Shown: positions 1 to 8,523 of the stretch, piece by piece
Layout of the letters: each line of letters begins with the position of its first letter
How positions within the stretch are numbered: position 1 is the first letter of the stretch
The notes under the pieces: generated by a model
What the model saw: the letters and a program-made list of their open reading frames with translations, nothing else
Databases searched by the model: none
Told to the model about the DNA's origin: nothing
Translations under genes and position numbers: made by a program
NCBI GenBank assembly: GCA_947642745.1
Contig: CANRTU010000009.1
Location: 1-64,000 of the forward strand
Source: an uncultured Eubacterium sp.
GTDB lineage: Bacteria; Bacillota; Clostridia; Lachnospirales; Lachnospiraceae
Direction: 5' to 3'
Length of the DNA: 64,000 bases

Positions 1-50
1 TTCTTACCAAAAAAGAGGTATTTTTTTCCAAAGACACAAACTATTTTACA

Positions 51-1130
51 CTACCGCGGATCTTCCCCGTCTGTCTCTTTTTCCTGTGTCCGCTCTTCTT
101 TTGGAGCCTGTGCGTCCTGTCCTTTCTCTTTTCCAGGATAAATGCTCTGGTAACTACCCGGTATGTTCCGTGGCGGCCTCTGCGATCTTTGGAGTTTCCC
201 CCATTTGCGCAGCAGGTACACTGCCAGCGTAAGTACCAGCGCCAGGGGAACCAGCACCGGCAGGGAACCGATGAGTCCGATCATAAAATTCCGCAGCCAC
301 TGGCCCACCGCATACAGATTATCTGAGAATCTGGCTGTTATCTCATCTGTGAACGAAGTTTTCTGATCTGTCACTGTGGTGGTGCGCCGCACTTCCGTAA
401 TATCCAGATACAGTGTGCTGTAACTCACCAGATTATCCATGGTACGAAGCTGTGATTCATAGGATTCGATTTCATATCTTACCTGCGTCAGCTGGCTTTG
501 CAATGCAATCACATCCTCAATCTTCTCCGCCTTTTCAATCAGCCGCAGCAGTGTCTTCTGTTCTGTGCGAAGCGCCCGGACATGACTTTCCATATCCACA
601 TAACGCAGTGTTACATTCTCGCTGCTCACACTGTCATATACAACATTGGATTCCTCTTTTACCAGGGAAAGCAGCTGGTTCATCTGCTCTGCCGGGATAC
701 GCAATGTCATACTGGCCTTACGTCCGGAACTTTCCCCTGCGCTGCCGTTTGTCTCCGAGTGTTCTACATAGCCTCCCAGCTTCTGCACCTGTTCCATCAT
801 GGTTTGCACAAAGGTGTCAAAGACTTTTGTTTCCACAGAATAACGGTACGTATAAATCAGCTTTTCGTTCTGGCTGTCTGATACCCTGACAGCATCTGAC
901 GCATCCATCTCCCCTTCTGTTTTCAGAGCGTCATCCGACACTTCTTCCATGATTTCTCCGGAACCTTCCAGTCCGCCCTCCGATCCGTAGGCGGACGAAC
1001 TGTCTGATTTCGAATCGCCAGCGCTTGTACTGTAATTTTTGCCGCCTTTACCACACCCTGCTGACAGCAGTCCCACTGCCAGAATCCATACTGTCGTTTT
1101 CAACCATATCTTTCTTTTCCTGTCTTTCAT
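51..1130 (-). CDS. DUF4349 domain lipoprotein
   Basis: Predicted 359-residue membrane-anchored lipoprotein of unknown function. It has a basic N-terminus and hydrophobic signal ending in a lipobox with Cys26 (LLSAGC), an acidic low-complexity linker to about residue 95, then the DUF4349 fold containing a long coiled coil (around IEKAEKIEDVIALQSQLTQV), and one C-terminal membrane helix (IGSLPVLVPLALVLTLAVYL) with a basic tail. A longer in-frame start exists 27 codons upstream, but the chosen ATG follows an AAGGGGG Shine-Dalgarno, so I use it. The family is found in many bacteria as a surface protein, sometimes near ECF sigma genes; no sigma gene is adjacent here. Function remains unassigned. 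Confidence 0.85.
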   Translation of the reverse strand: MKDRKRKIWLKTTVWILAVGLLSAGCGKGGKNYSTSAGDSKSDSSSAYGSEGGLEGSGEIMEEVSDDALKTEGEMDASDAVRVSDSQNEKLIYTYRYSVETKVFDTFVQTMMEQVQKLGGYVEHSETNGSAGESSGRKASMTLRIPAEQMNQLLSLVKEESNVVYDSVSSENVTLRYVDMESHVRALRTEQKTLLRLIEKAEKIEDVIALQSQLTQVRYEIESYESQLRTMDNLVSYSTLYLDITEVRRTTTVTDQKTSFTDEITARFSDNLYAVGQWLRNFMIGLIGSLPVLVPLALVLTLAVYLLRKWGKLQRSQRPPRNIPGSYQSIYPGKEKGQDAQAPKEERTQEKETDGEDPR

Positions 1131-1182
1131 ACAGATACCCCCTTTCAGGGTGGAACGGATTTTAAGAATATTTTCCGTTATC

Positions 1183-1211
1183 ATTATGTCTGTGATAATT
1201 AAAACGTACAA
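1183..1211 (-). promoter_or_regulatory. candidate sigma-A promoter for the DUF4349 gene
   Basis: Minus-strand TTGTAC, 17-bp spacer, CATAAT, about 55 nt before the DUF4349 start codon. An overlapping GCAACC...CGT pair just upstream could instead be an ECF-type promoter. Assigned by eye only. Confidence 0.4.
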
Positions 1212-1340
1212 TGCCGTGAAAAGGTTGCGTAAAATTTAAATTTTCTTTTTTCCAAACTGTAATCTGACACAGGAACCAGACTGCCGGATTTCAGGGTTTT
1301 CACCTTTCACATCTTATAAGAATCTTCTTTACAGTCCTTT

Positions 1341-2303
1341 TCATTCTTTTCCGCCATTCTCTTCCGCCGCAAGCTGTTTTGCTTCTTCCACGGTAAGACC
1401 GGAATATTCCGCAATTTCCTCAATACCGAGCTTTCCTTTTTTCAGCATCCTGCGTGCCGTGCTCTTTCTGGCTTCTTCCATTCCAAGCATCTTTCCCTGA
1501 CCTATTCCCTGGCTGATCCCCTGGTTTAGTATTGTCCTTGCCTCTGTTTCCATCAGTGCTCCGCCCATAATATCACCCATTCCTTTCTGCACGTTTTCGT
1601 AATTGTGCGTCAGTTCCTTTATGACTTCTCTGGAAAGCTCTATGATTGTGCGCCTGTCAAACGCCCCAATGATTCCCTCCTCCTCCAGACACTCCAGCTT
1701 TTCCAGTATCCACCTGTATTCCGCCTCCAGTTCCCCGAGCCTGCGGCGGTCATCATTATATTCCCGCAGCCTGGCCTCATGGGAGAATATATAAAACGGT
1801 ATGAGTATCAGCAAACGTTTCCTGAAAATTTCCTTCAGTGTATATGACTGCACCTTCATCACCGGTATTTTGTAACGCACAGTCCCGCCGGGCGTGACGA
1901 TCACGTATTCCATCCTGTCTGGTGAGTTTTTCCGTACACGCAGATGCAGCACCGCCGTATTCGGGAATGTCACCGTCAGTGTTTCCCCTGTGGTCTCCCC
2001 CTCGTCCAGCGCAATCTGCGCATCGTACTCAAACAGTCTTATAGTTATTCTTCCGTCCGGAAACCCGCTCTCGCATTCCAGGTGGTACTTTTTTGTCTCC
2101 CTCCCCGTAATCCGGAAATTGCTGTCTGTTATACGTTCCCGCACTTCCTCATCCTGACGCTCCGCAAAATGTTCGTTTGGAAAAAATTCTATTTCCTCTT
2201 CCCCTGAGTAGTTTTCACCGAATATCTCATTGATCACCGGAATGATCAGTTTCCGGCAGTCATTCAGAATTGTACGGAACGCCCCGTCATATATGCTGCC
2301 CAT
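1341..2303 (-). CDS. Rpn family recombination-promoting nuclease / putative transposase
   Basis: A 320-residue PD-(D/E)XK nuclease-like protein of the Rpn/YhgA type that is very common in Lachnospiraceae genomes. The N-terminus (GSIYDGAFRTILNDCRKLI) is family-typical. Candidate catalytic acids lie in ITDSNF and in the HLECES strand, with a conserved RLFEYDAQIA segment after it. The C-terminal third is helical and Gly/Gln-rich (ILNQGISQGIGQGKMLGMEE), ending in a small helix-turn-helix-like segment. The ATG at 2303 follows AGGGGA at suitable spacing; an upstream ATG at 2342 has no such site. Known relatives (E. coli RpnA) are endonucleases that raise RecA-independent recombination. There are no terminal repeats, so this is not a mobile element by itself. 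Confidence 0.8.
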   Translation of the reverse strand: MGSIYDGAFRTILNDCRKLIIPVINEIFGENYSGEEEIEFFPNEHFAERQDEEVRERITDSNFRITGRETKKYHLECESGFPDGRITIRLFEYDAQIALDEGETTGETLTVTFPNTAVLHLRVRKNSPDRMEYVIVTPGGTVRYKIPVMKVQSYTLKEIFRKRLLILIPFYIFSHEARLREYNDDRRRLGELEAEYRWILEKLECLEEEGIIGAFDRRTIIELSREVIKELTHNYENVQKGMGDIMGGALMETEARTILNQGISQGIGQGKMLGMEEARKSTARRMLKKGKLGIEEIAEYSGLTVEEAKQLAAEENGGKE

Positions 2304-2430
2304 CCTGCTTCCCCTGTTTCCTTTCTTTTTACATTTTATCATTGAACTGTTCTGTATTCAATGTGTTTTATTCCCGGATATTTGTAACAACAGACACCAT
2401 CATGAGAATTTCTTCTTTACAACAAATCAG

Positions 2431-2474
2431 AAAAACCGTCCGGACAGCATTTCCAGGCTGCCCGGGACGGTTTT
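2431..2474 (-). terminator. intrinsic terminator after the DUF4422 gene
   Basis: A hairpin with a 10-bp outer stem (AAAACCGTCC paired with GGACGGTTTT) and an inner CAGC/GCTG stem. It lies 20 nt after the DUF4422 stop. A-runs and T-runs on both flanks would let it work in either direction. Confidence 0.75.
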
Positions 2475-2493
2475 CGTATTGATATCCAGTCAG

Positions 2494-3573
2494 TTATCTG
2501 TCATCCTGGCAGACCAGCCTGCCGGTCACCACTGCCGCAATTTCCACCGCCGTGACGGACACCGGATGACTTCTGGCATATTCTGCGGCCTGCTCCATGG
2601 AAAAGCCCTCTTCCATTTCTTCCACAAACCGGTTTACTTTCTTTAACTCTTCCACTACCTCCTCAAATCTCATTCCCCGTTCCAGCAGCAGCGTCTCTCC
2701 CCGCTTCCGCTCATATTCACAGGTGGATATGATCTGCATACACAGTTTCAGCTCTCCTTTAATGTCCGAAGCCTCCATAAGCACATCCGGACGCTGTTCC
2801 AGCTGCCGCATCATATACTGTTTTGCTCCAGCAATGTCTGAAACGGCAAAATACTCCGCCAGCTGATTTTTAATTTCCTCTGTCTCCCGTTTCTCAGCGC
2901 TCATGCCTACGCAGCTCTCGTACACATTCAGCTGGTTTCTGGCTATCCACACTGTCAGCAGAAATTCGGATAAAAATCCATATACCCGTTTCCTGTAATT
3001 GTCATAGCCTGTAGTGTCGATGCGCCGGCGGACTTCGCACAAAATATCAAACAGCCAGCTGCAGTATGCGTCGTAAAGGGGTTTGCGGCAGATCATCATA
3101 TTCGCAAAATAAGTATACTTCTTATGCACCATTTCGTGAAACAGAGGGGCATAGTCCGGATACTTTTCCGCCACCACCCGCTCTGTTTCCACCAGATCTT
3201 TTTCGTCATGGGTAGCGGCAAAACCATCATAATAGGACATGCGCAGTTCCAGTTTTTTTGTAACAATCATGTCATGGCATGACAACAGCTTTTCAATATC
3301 CTGCTGCCCATACAGCCGTCCATCTTCCGTAATAAAATATCTGCGGTAATGGCAGACGCCCAGGATATCCGCATCCCGGTAGTTTTTCCACAGCCAGTAT
3401 ACGCCTGTCAGTTCGCTGAAATACGCATTCAGTTCTGAGATATGATCCCCGGTATCATCTCCGGCATATCCCAGCGGCTGATGACAGGCACGCCCCACCT
3501 GCAACGGCACATACATACCATCTGGCGGAGGTACAAATTTCTTATGTGTCATGGCAAATATTTTTACACTCAT
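2494..3573 (-). CDS. DUF4422 domain glycosyltransferase-like protein
   Basis: A 359-residue protein. The first 240 residues or so match the DUF4422 family often found in capsule and exopolysaccharide loci: KIFAMTHKKF start, an ELTGVYWLWKN segment, CHYRRYF, an FANMMICRK segment and FLSEFLLTVWI. These are typical of a putative glycosyltransferase. The remaining 120 or so residues form a charged helical extension (EELKKVNRFVEEMEEGFS) with no family I recognise. The ATG at 3573 is preceded by AAGAGGAG; the upstream ATG of the longer frame would place that site inside the coding region. It stands alone, not in a polysaccharide cluster. Substrate is unknown. Confidence 0.75.
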   Translation of the reverse strand: MSVKIFAMTHKKFVPPPDGMYVPLQVGRACHQPLGYAGDDTGDHISELNAYFSELTGVYWLWKNYRDADILGVCHYRRYFITEDGRLYGQQDIEKLLSCHDMIVTKKLELRMSYYDGFAATHDEKDLVETERVVAEKYPDYAPLFHEMVHKKYTYFANMMICRKPLYDAYCSWLFDILCEVRRRIDTTGYDNYRKRVYGFLSEFLLTVWIARNQLNVYESCVGMSAEKRETEEIKNQLAEYFAVSDIAGAKQYMMRQLEQRPDVLMEASDIKGELKLCMQIISTCEYERKRGETLLLERGMRFEEVVEELKKVNRFVEEMEEGFSMEQAAEYARSHPVSVTAVEIAAVVTGRLVCQDDR

Positions 3574-3734
3574 GTCTCCTCTTTCCATACGTATGTTTTT
3601 ACGTACATACCTTTTATGCGTTCTATCCGGCTTTCATTCGTTTTCCAGTCTCCGCCATCCGCAGCTGTATTTCCCCACAATCCGGCGGCACCAGCAGACA
3701 GTGTTTACACTGCTTTTTTACATACAGTACTTCT

Positions 3735-4700
3735 TTAATACGATAATATCTCCGCTCCATCCTCTGTCACCAGCACCATAATTTCCCACTGGGCTGAAGG
3801 CATTCCATCTTCTGTATACACAGTCCAGTCATTCACCTCATCCACGTATATTTCCACGCCGCCCATATTGACCATTGGCTCGATCGTAAATATCATTCCA
3901 GGAACCATCAGCATTTCTTCCCCCTGTCTGCTGTTGTAACTGACCCAGGGATCCTCATGGAATTCCAGACCTACTCCGTGGCCTCCGATTTCCCGCACTA
4001 CCGTATAGCCGCTGGCATATGCGTGGTCATGAACGGCCTGTCCCATATCGCCCAGATACCCCCAGGGCTTAACCTCTTTAAAACCAAGCTCCACGCATTC
4101 TTTTGCCACATCTACCAGGCGCTTTTTTTCCGGGCTTACCTCCCCCACACAAAACATTCTGGAGGAATCAGAAAAATATCCGTTCAGTATTGTGGAAGCA
4201 TCCACATTGATGATATCCCCTTCCTGTAATATCACATCTTCTGCGGGTATCCCATGGCATACCTGCTCATTGACAGATGTACAGACACTCTTCGGATAGC
4301 CTTCATAGTGCAGCGGCGCCGGAATTCCTCCCATGGCTGTGGTCTTCTCATAAACCATTTTGTCTATTTCTTCTGTACTCATGCCTGCGTGAATATGCTC
4401 TGCCACATAATCCAGCACTGCAATGTTGATCTTTGCGCTCTGACGGATACCGGCAATCTGGTCTGGATTTTTAATCATCTCCCTGGCCGGAACGATATGT
4501 CCTTCCTCTGCGATCCGCATAATCTTTGTATCAAACGCCTGATGGCACTGCTTGTATTTTTTTCCGCTTCCACACCAGCATTTGTCATTGCGGCCCAGTT
4601 TCATCTGTGCCATTTTTCCCTGCCCGGGTACATTCTGATCAAAAAAACCATTCTTTCTCGTAAACTTTTTTGTGCCTGCGACTGCCTTTGCCACCATCAT
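3735..4700 (-). CDS. map: type I methionine aminopeptidase with N-terminal SEC-C zinc motif
   Basis: Removes the initiator methionine from new cytosolic proteins. The 321-residue product has a SEC-C-type motif near residues 41-53 (CWCGSGKKYKQCH), then the pita-bread catalytic domain. The metal ligands are visible: INVDAS and FSDSSR (two Asp), GGHGVGLEF (His), FTIEPM (Glu) and the late VTEDGAE (Glu); VCHGIP carries the substrate-binding His. The ATG at 4700 has GGGAGGG about 9 nt upstream. A second plausible start is the Met at 4613 with AGGGA upstream, which would remove a basic 29-residue leader but keep the SEC-C motif. SEC-C-bearing Map proteins are usual in clostridia and may help docking at the ribosome. 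Confidence 0.95.
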   Translation of the reverse strand: MMVAKAVAGTKKFTRKNGFFDQNVPGQGKMAQMKLGRNDKCWCGSGKKYKQCHQAFDTKIMRIAEEGHIVPAREMIKNPDQIAGIRQSAKINIAVLDYVAEHIHAGMSTEEIDKMVYEKTTAMGGIPAPLHYEGYPKSVCTSVNEQVCHGIPAEDVILQEGDIINVDASTILNGYFSDSSRMFCVGEVSPEKKRLVDVAKECVELGFKEVKPWGYLGDMGQAVHDHAYASGYTVVREIGGHGVGLEFHEDPWVSYNSRQGEEMLMVPGMIFTIEPMVNMGGVEIYVDEVNDWTVYTEDGMPSAQWEIMVLVTEDGAEILSY

Positions 4701-4920
4701 TTTTCATACCCTCCCTGAAATATCCCAATTACCGTGAATTACATTATCTGAAGCAGATTTCATCCGGTATCCTGCTGTCTTGTGCCACTTTCTGTCTCCT
4801 GCGGTACGGGCCCGCCGGATTCCCTCTGATTCCTCCGTCGCTTGTGGTTTCACTATCATTCTCCCCTGCGGGGACACAGTATATACTGTATTTTGTATTA
4901 TAAATTAACTGAATTCCAGC

Positions 4921-4963
4921 AAAAACGGCCATTATGAAAAGACGCTTCTTTCCATAATGACCG
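4921..4963 (-). terminator. intrinsic terminator after the NlpC/P60 gene
   Basis: Minus-strand hairpin with 11-bp arms (CGGTCATTATG / CATAATGGCCG, one mismatch) followed by TTTTT. It lies about 40 nt after the hydrolase stop codon. The 304 nt between map and the hydrolase otherwise hold only a weak TATAAT-like box near 4897-4902 that might serve map. Confidence 0.8.
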
Positions 4964-5004
4964 GTTAACGTAATAGCCAGGTTATTTATCAATCTCTTCT
5001 AAAA

Positions 5005-6351
5005 TTAATTAATAATCCGTCTCACTGCGATAATGGTCCGGTAAGTCGCATTCTGCGTTGTGATACCGCTCCTGGAACTTTGTGCGCCTACAATCATACC
5101 GCCGCCCATATACAGGGCTACATGACCACTATAACAAATAATATCACCAGGCTGCGCTTCACTATAGCTCACGCCCCGTCCGCAACCCTCCTGCGCATAA
5201 GAAGTACGAGGAAGAGAATAGCCAAAGTGGGCATATACACTCATTACAAAGCCGGAACAGTCTGCTCCATTTGTGAGGCTCGTACCGCCCCATACATACG
5301 GATTGCCAATAAACTGTGTAGCGTAAGCAATGACATCGCTTCCTGTCACGCCGGAAGGACTAACCGCCGGAGTTGAATTGGCGCTTCCGGCAGAAGGACC
5401 GCTGCCGGAACTGCCAGAAGAAGAACTGCTGCCTGAGCTGCCGGAAGAAGAACTTCCCGCTCCTGCCGGAGTACCACTGTTACCAGCTGCCTGCTGCTGT
5501 GCCGCTGCCTGTCTTGCCGCTTCCGCCTGTCTGGCTGCCTCCGCTTCCCTGGCTGCCCGCTCTGCTTCCGCACGTTCCGCTGCCTGCCGCTCTTTTTCCT
5601 CTTCACTGCGGATAATTTCGTTCTGCTGCTGAATCGTTTGCTTATAGGCTGCCGCCAGCTGCCTCGCCTGGGAAAGCTGGGAATCAAAGTCGTCCATGGT
5701 CGCTTCTTTCTGCGCTACCATGCTCTTTAAATCCTTTTCCTGCGCCCGGTAATTCTCCTGCATCTCCTCCATTTCAGACTGCTCGTCTTCCAGCTGGTTT
5801 TTCAAATTCGTCACCTGCTGTTTGGTTTCTTTATAAAGCTCCAGCTGTTCTCTGTCATAATCATAGACTTCATTACAGTAATTTACCCTGTTAAGAAAAT
5901 CTGACATGCTGGTAGCTCCCAGCAGCGCTTCCAGAATTGAACCGTCCCCCCGCTCATACATATAACGGATCCGTTTTTTCATCCGGTCATACTGGGTCTG
6001 TTCTTCCTGTTTCGCTACTTCCAGGTCTTCATTCGCCTGATCAATCTCTTTTTCTTTCAGTTCCAGTTCATCTGATAAGATGTCCATATTCATCAGAAGA
6101 TCTACCAGTTCAGAATCCAGCGCATTAATCTCCTTACGGAGTGTCTGCTGTCTGTATGTAATATTATTAATATCATTTGTAACGGAACTCAGACTACTCT
6201 CCGCTCTCTGCTTCGCATCCTGCGCCTCTGTCTTACGGCTGGCATAAACGGACTGTAAAGAATACATGGATGTAGCACTTACTGCTGTCGCAAGCAGAAG
6301 TGAAGCTAACCTGATAGATGAATGTTTAGAAAGTCTAATATGTAATCTCAA
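5005..6351 (-). CDS. NlpC/P60 peptidoglycan endopeptidase with CwlO-type coiled coil
   Basis: A secreted cell-wall hydrolase of 448 residues. It has a signal peptide (ASLLLATAVSATSMYS), a long CwlO-like coiled coil (about residues 40-260), an Ala/Glu/Arg-rich helix, a Ser/Gly linker, and a C-terminal NlpC/P60 domain. The catalytic Cys is about residue 365 in ADCSGF and the His about residue 410 in SGHVALYMG; GAQSS occupies the third-residue position. Family members cut D-Glu-meso-DAP stem bonds, and the CwlO class is usually controlled by FtsEX through the coiled coil; no ftsEX is in this window. Translation starts at TTG, supported by AAAGGAG six nt upstream and no competing ATG. Its own promoter and terminator make it monocistronic. 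Confidence 0.92.
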   Translation of the reverse strand: MRLHIRLSKHSSIRLASLLLATAVSATSMYSLQSVYASRKTEAQDAKQRAESSLSSVTNDINNITYRQQTLRKEINALDSELVDLLMNMDILSDELELKEKEIDQANEDLEVAKQEEQTQYDRMKKRIRYMYERGDGSILEALLGATSMSDFLNRVNYCNEVYDYDREQLELYKETKQQVTNLKNQLEDEQSEMEEMQENYRAQEKDLKSMVAQKEATMDDFDSQLSQARQLAAAYKQTIQQQNEIIRSEEEKERQAAERAEAERAAREAEAARQAEAARQAAAQQQAAGNSGTPAGAGSSSSGSSGSSSSSGSSGSGPSAGSANSTPAVSPSGVTGSDVIAYATQFIGNPYVWGGTSLTNGADCSGFVMSVYAHFGYSLPRTSYAQEGCGRGVSYSEAQPGDIICYSGHVALYMGGGMIVGAQSSRSGITTQNATYRTIIAVRRIIN

Positions 6352-6415
6352 AATCTGCTCCTTTGTGTTTTTGTGTTGTGATTATATTCTTACTGCACCA
6401 CTTGTTTCGTCCATC

Positions 6416-6444
6416 AGTATAACACGTGGATTCATTTATTTCAA
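6416..6444 (-). promoter_or_regulatory. sigma-A promoter of the NlpC/P60 gene
   Basis: Minus-strand TTGAAA, 17-bp spacer, TATACT, about 65 nt before the TTG start. I saw no c-di-AMP (ydaO) riboswitch between promoter and gene, although such riboswitches often precede this family; the leader is too short for one. Confidence 0.7.
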
Positions 6445-6630
6445 CCGGACATTCGTATGATTTTATGGAAAAAATTGTAAATTTTTTATGAACATTTACA
6501 TAACAGCCTGAAGCGTATCTTAAAATACTTTTTGCGGGCTGTACCCTGAAGGGATAACGTGCGGAATGCAGATCCCGGGAATGATTTTTATAGTACTCTG
6601 TGATACTACAGAGAACAATGCCTGATAATT

Positions 6631-6772
6631 CACAATGTCATTAACTTAAGCGGCCGGACCGGTCATCCGTGCCGCAAAAACAGGATAACCAGAAGCATTG
6701 TATATCCGGATTACGGACAGCGAACGTTTAAATTAATGACATTGTGATAATGCATGGTTATCTGCTGTTTTT
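6631..6772. repeat. two interleaved long inverted repeats (pseudoknot order A-B-A'-B')
   Basis: In the 528-nt gap between the NlpC/P60 gene and the SPOCS gene. Arm A (6631-6649, CACAATGTCATTAACTTAA) pairs with A' (6728-6746) over 19 bp with one mismatch. Arm B (6676-6699) pairs with B' (6749-6772) in blocks of 8, 8 and 5 bp. The arms interleave, so both stems cannot form as a simple nested hairpin. The element lies outside both neighbouring transcription units, between a terminator and a promoter. It could be a MITE relic or a small RNA; nothing else is visible in the gap except a short CTCTGT/ACAGAG hairpin near 6590-6612. Confidence 0.6.
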
Positions 6773-6805
6773 ATAATTAACAACAGGCCGCTGTCATACG
6801 CCCTA

Positions 6806-6854
6806 AAAACCGCCTGATTACAGGAGCTTAAAACTCCTGTAATCAGGCGGTTTT
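6806..6854. terminator. bidirectional terminator after the SPOCS-LysM gene
   Basis: A perfect 21-bp stem (AAAACCGCCTGATTACAGGAG and its complement) with a 7-nt loop, A-run on one side and T-run on the other, placed 26 nt after the stop codon at 6880. Confidence 0.9.
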
Positions 6855-6879
6855 AAATCAGCGGGCCGCAATCTGCCAT

Positions 6880-8448
6880 TTATATGCCTGCCGGAACCGA
6901 CATCTGTTTTACAATCAGCAGCTTATCCCCACGGTTCACCTGGTCGCCGGAGAGCTGGTTCATCTGTATCACATCTTCCACCGTAGTGTGGTGCTCCTTG
7001 GCAATATCCCAAAGCCGGTCTCCTTCTTTTACAATATAGCCCGCAATTCCCGGCTGCTTTTCGTATTGTTCCAGATCCTCTGGCTGGCGTTCCATTCCGG
7101 TAATCAGATCTGTATCTTCTTTGCGGAACACAATGGCATCCAGCCCGATAACAGCTTTGATATCCGCCTGGGAATTATCCGCCAGAATGACTGTCAGCTG
7201 GTCAATTCCCGCAGACAGTTCATAAGTATCTTCCGGCCGTATTTTTTCTGCTTCTATCTGTCTGGTAAACGGTATAACACCTTCCGCAATCCCCACAGGC
7301 ATCTCATCACTGGCTGTAATATAGAGCATGCGTACCTTCAGTACCCCCTCCGCCTCAATGCCGTCCGGCACGATGCGGCTGTCCTCAATAAATACCTCTC
7401 CTACGCTGGCACACAGCTGCAGTATTTCCGCCGGCTGGTTTTCCAGCAGTATCTGGTCGGCAATTTTAAACTTGGAATCATTTTTTACCAGAAGACTCTG
7501 CAGGTTTACCCGCTCCCGTTCCAGTAAAAGTTCATCCTGCAGAGAATAAGCGTCTTCCAGCGCCTCCAGTTCCTCCTCTTTCCAGACCCTTAAATAAAAG
7601 TCCAGCATTCCTTCCAGCATCAGCACCCGGTTTTCACCATCTTCATCTTCTGCCGGAGAAACTTCCAGCTGTACCTGCAAAGGAATCAGTTTAAACAGCA
7701 TTTCCGGTTCACAGACGTTGCATTCAATATTTTCATGCAGCGCCACTGTTGTCTCCATACACTGGATCTGCCGTTCATCGTCTTCACCTTTGTATAAAAT
7801 ATTGACCAGCAGCTCTCCGGTCAGTTCAATTTCCCCGCTGCGGATACGGCTGTCCAGCCCCCGCAGCTGCACGCTCTGCCACAACAGCCTGTTGATATTG
7901 GGCCGGTTGGAAGGAAGCAGAATCTCGCTGTGAATACGGCAGATATCTTTTTTCTGTGTCATCAGCTGCAGCATTTTCTGCTGACGGTACAATGTCTGTA
8001 CTGACGTATCTTCAATCCCTGCAGGAAGCTGGATCTGCTGCTCCATATGATCCGCTACTGACAATTCCAGCAGCGCCCGTACATTCAGCTTGCGGGAATT
8101 AATCATACCAAGGGTCAGATCCTCCATATGGTTCTGGACGATAATATGATCCGTCTCCTGTACACCTTCCATATGTATCGTTTCAGAAAACGGCACCTCT
8201 CCCTGGAGACTGCAGATATTCCCGGATTCTGCGCATTTATAGAGCGCCTGGAACTGCAGTACCCCGTCCACCATGATCTGGTCCGTATCTACCCGTGTTT
8301 CACGGATCCTTGCGGCTCCTTTCCGGTCGATTAATTTAATCATATCCGGCTCATAATCCGGCAGGTTAAAATCGCTCTCCACCGTCATCTGAATGGATGC
8401 CCGTCCCCTCTCCTGGTTTGTCTGTAAAAGCTTTTTTATAAAATCCAA
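6880..8448 (-). CDS. DUF3794 (SPOCS) and LysM domain protein
   Basis: A 522-residue protein with tandem SPOCS/DUF3794-type beta-rich modules over about residues 20-450 and a single C-terminal LysM (YIVKEGDRLWDIAKEHHTTV, about residues 472-516). SPOCS domains occur in clostridial spore-coat and cortex-associated proteins, and LysM binds peptidoglycan, so a role in spore envelope assembly is a reasonable inference. There is no signal peptide, as expected for a protein made in the mother cell. Translation starts at TTG directly after GGAGGATTTTTTA. That GGAGGA lies in the 3' arm of the terminator hairpin described next, so expression may be conditional. Confidence 0.8.
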   Translation of the reverse strand: MDFIKKLLQTNQERGRASIQMTVESDFNLPDYEPDMIKLIDRKGAARIRETRVDTDQIMVDGVLQFQALYKCAESGNICSLQGEVPFSETIHMEGVQETDHIIVQNHMEDLTLGMINSRKLNVRALLELSVADHMEQQIQLPAGIEDTSVQTLYRQQKMLQLMTQKKDICRIHSEILLPSNRPNINRLLWQSVQLRGLDSRIRSGEIELTGELLVNILYKGEDDERQIQCMETTVALHENIECNVCEPEMLFKLIPLQVQLEVSPAEDEDGENRVLMLEGMLDFYLRVWKEEELEALEDAYSLQDELLLERERVNLQSLLVKNDSKFKIADQILLENQPAEILQLCASVGEVFIEDSRIVPDGIEAEGVLKVRMLYITASDEMPVGIAEGVIPFTRQIEAEKIRPEDTYELSAGIDQLTVILADNSQADIKAVIGLDAIVFRKEDTDLITGMERQPEDLEQYEKQPGIAGYIVKEGDRLWDIAKEHHTTVEDVIQMNQLSGDQVNRGDKLLIVKQMSVPAGI

Positions 8449-8449
8449 T

Positions 8450-8506
8450 AAAAAATCCTCCGGTCATGAATAGTTTTTTATATCCTATTCATCACCGGGG
8501 GATTTT
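8450..8506 (-). terminator. terminator hairpin that contains the next gene's Shine-Dalgarno
   Basis: Minus-strand RNA would form a 22-bp stem with two mismatches (arms 8485-8506 and 8452-8473, loop of about 11 nt) followed at once by UUUUUU. It lies after veg and is a convincing intrinsic terminator. Its 3' arm includes GGAGGA, the Shine-Dalgarno of the TTG-started SPOCS-LysM gene, so the same hairpin would also hide that site. A CATAAAAT box just upstream resembles a sporulation (sigma-E-like) -10; a start there would shorten the 5' arm. Confidence 0.75.
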
Positions 8507-8523
8507 ATGTATCATATCCGCAT

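Noticed and set aside
1341-2303. Rpn-type gene as an insertion sequence
   Set aside because: No terminal inverted repeats or target duplications flank it, and the family is nuclease-like despite the transposase label.
4744-4992. 82-codon ORF between map and the NlpC/P60 gene
   Set aside because: It runs through the terminator hairpin of the hydrolase gene, has no family resemblance and reads like non-coding sequence.
6352-6880. c-di-AMP (ydaO) riboswitch ahead of the NlpC/P60 gene
   Set aside because: The promoter lies only about 65 nt from the start codon and the conserved ydaO segments are not present in the gap.
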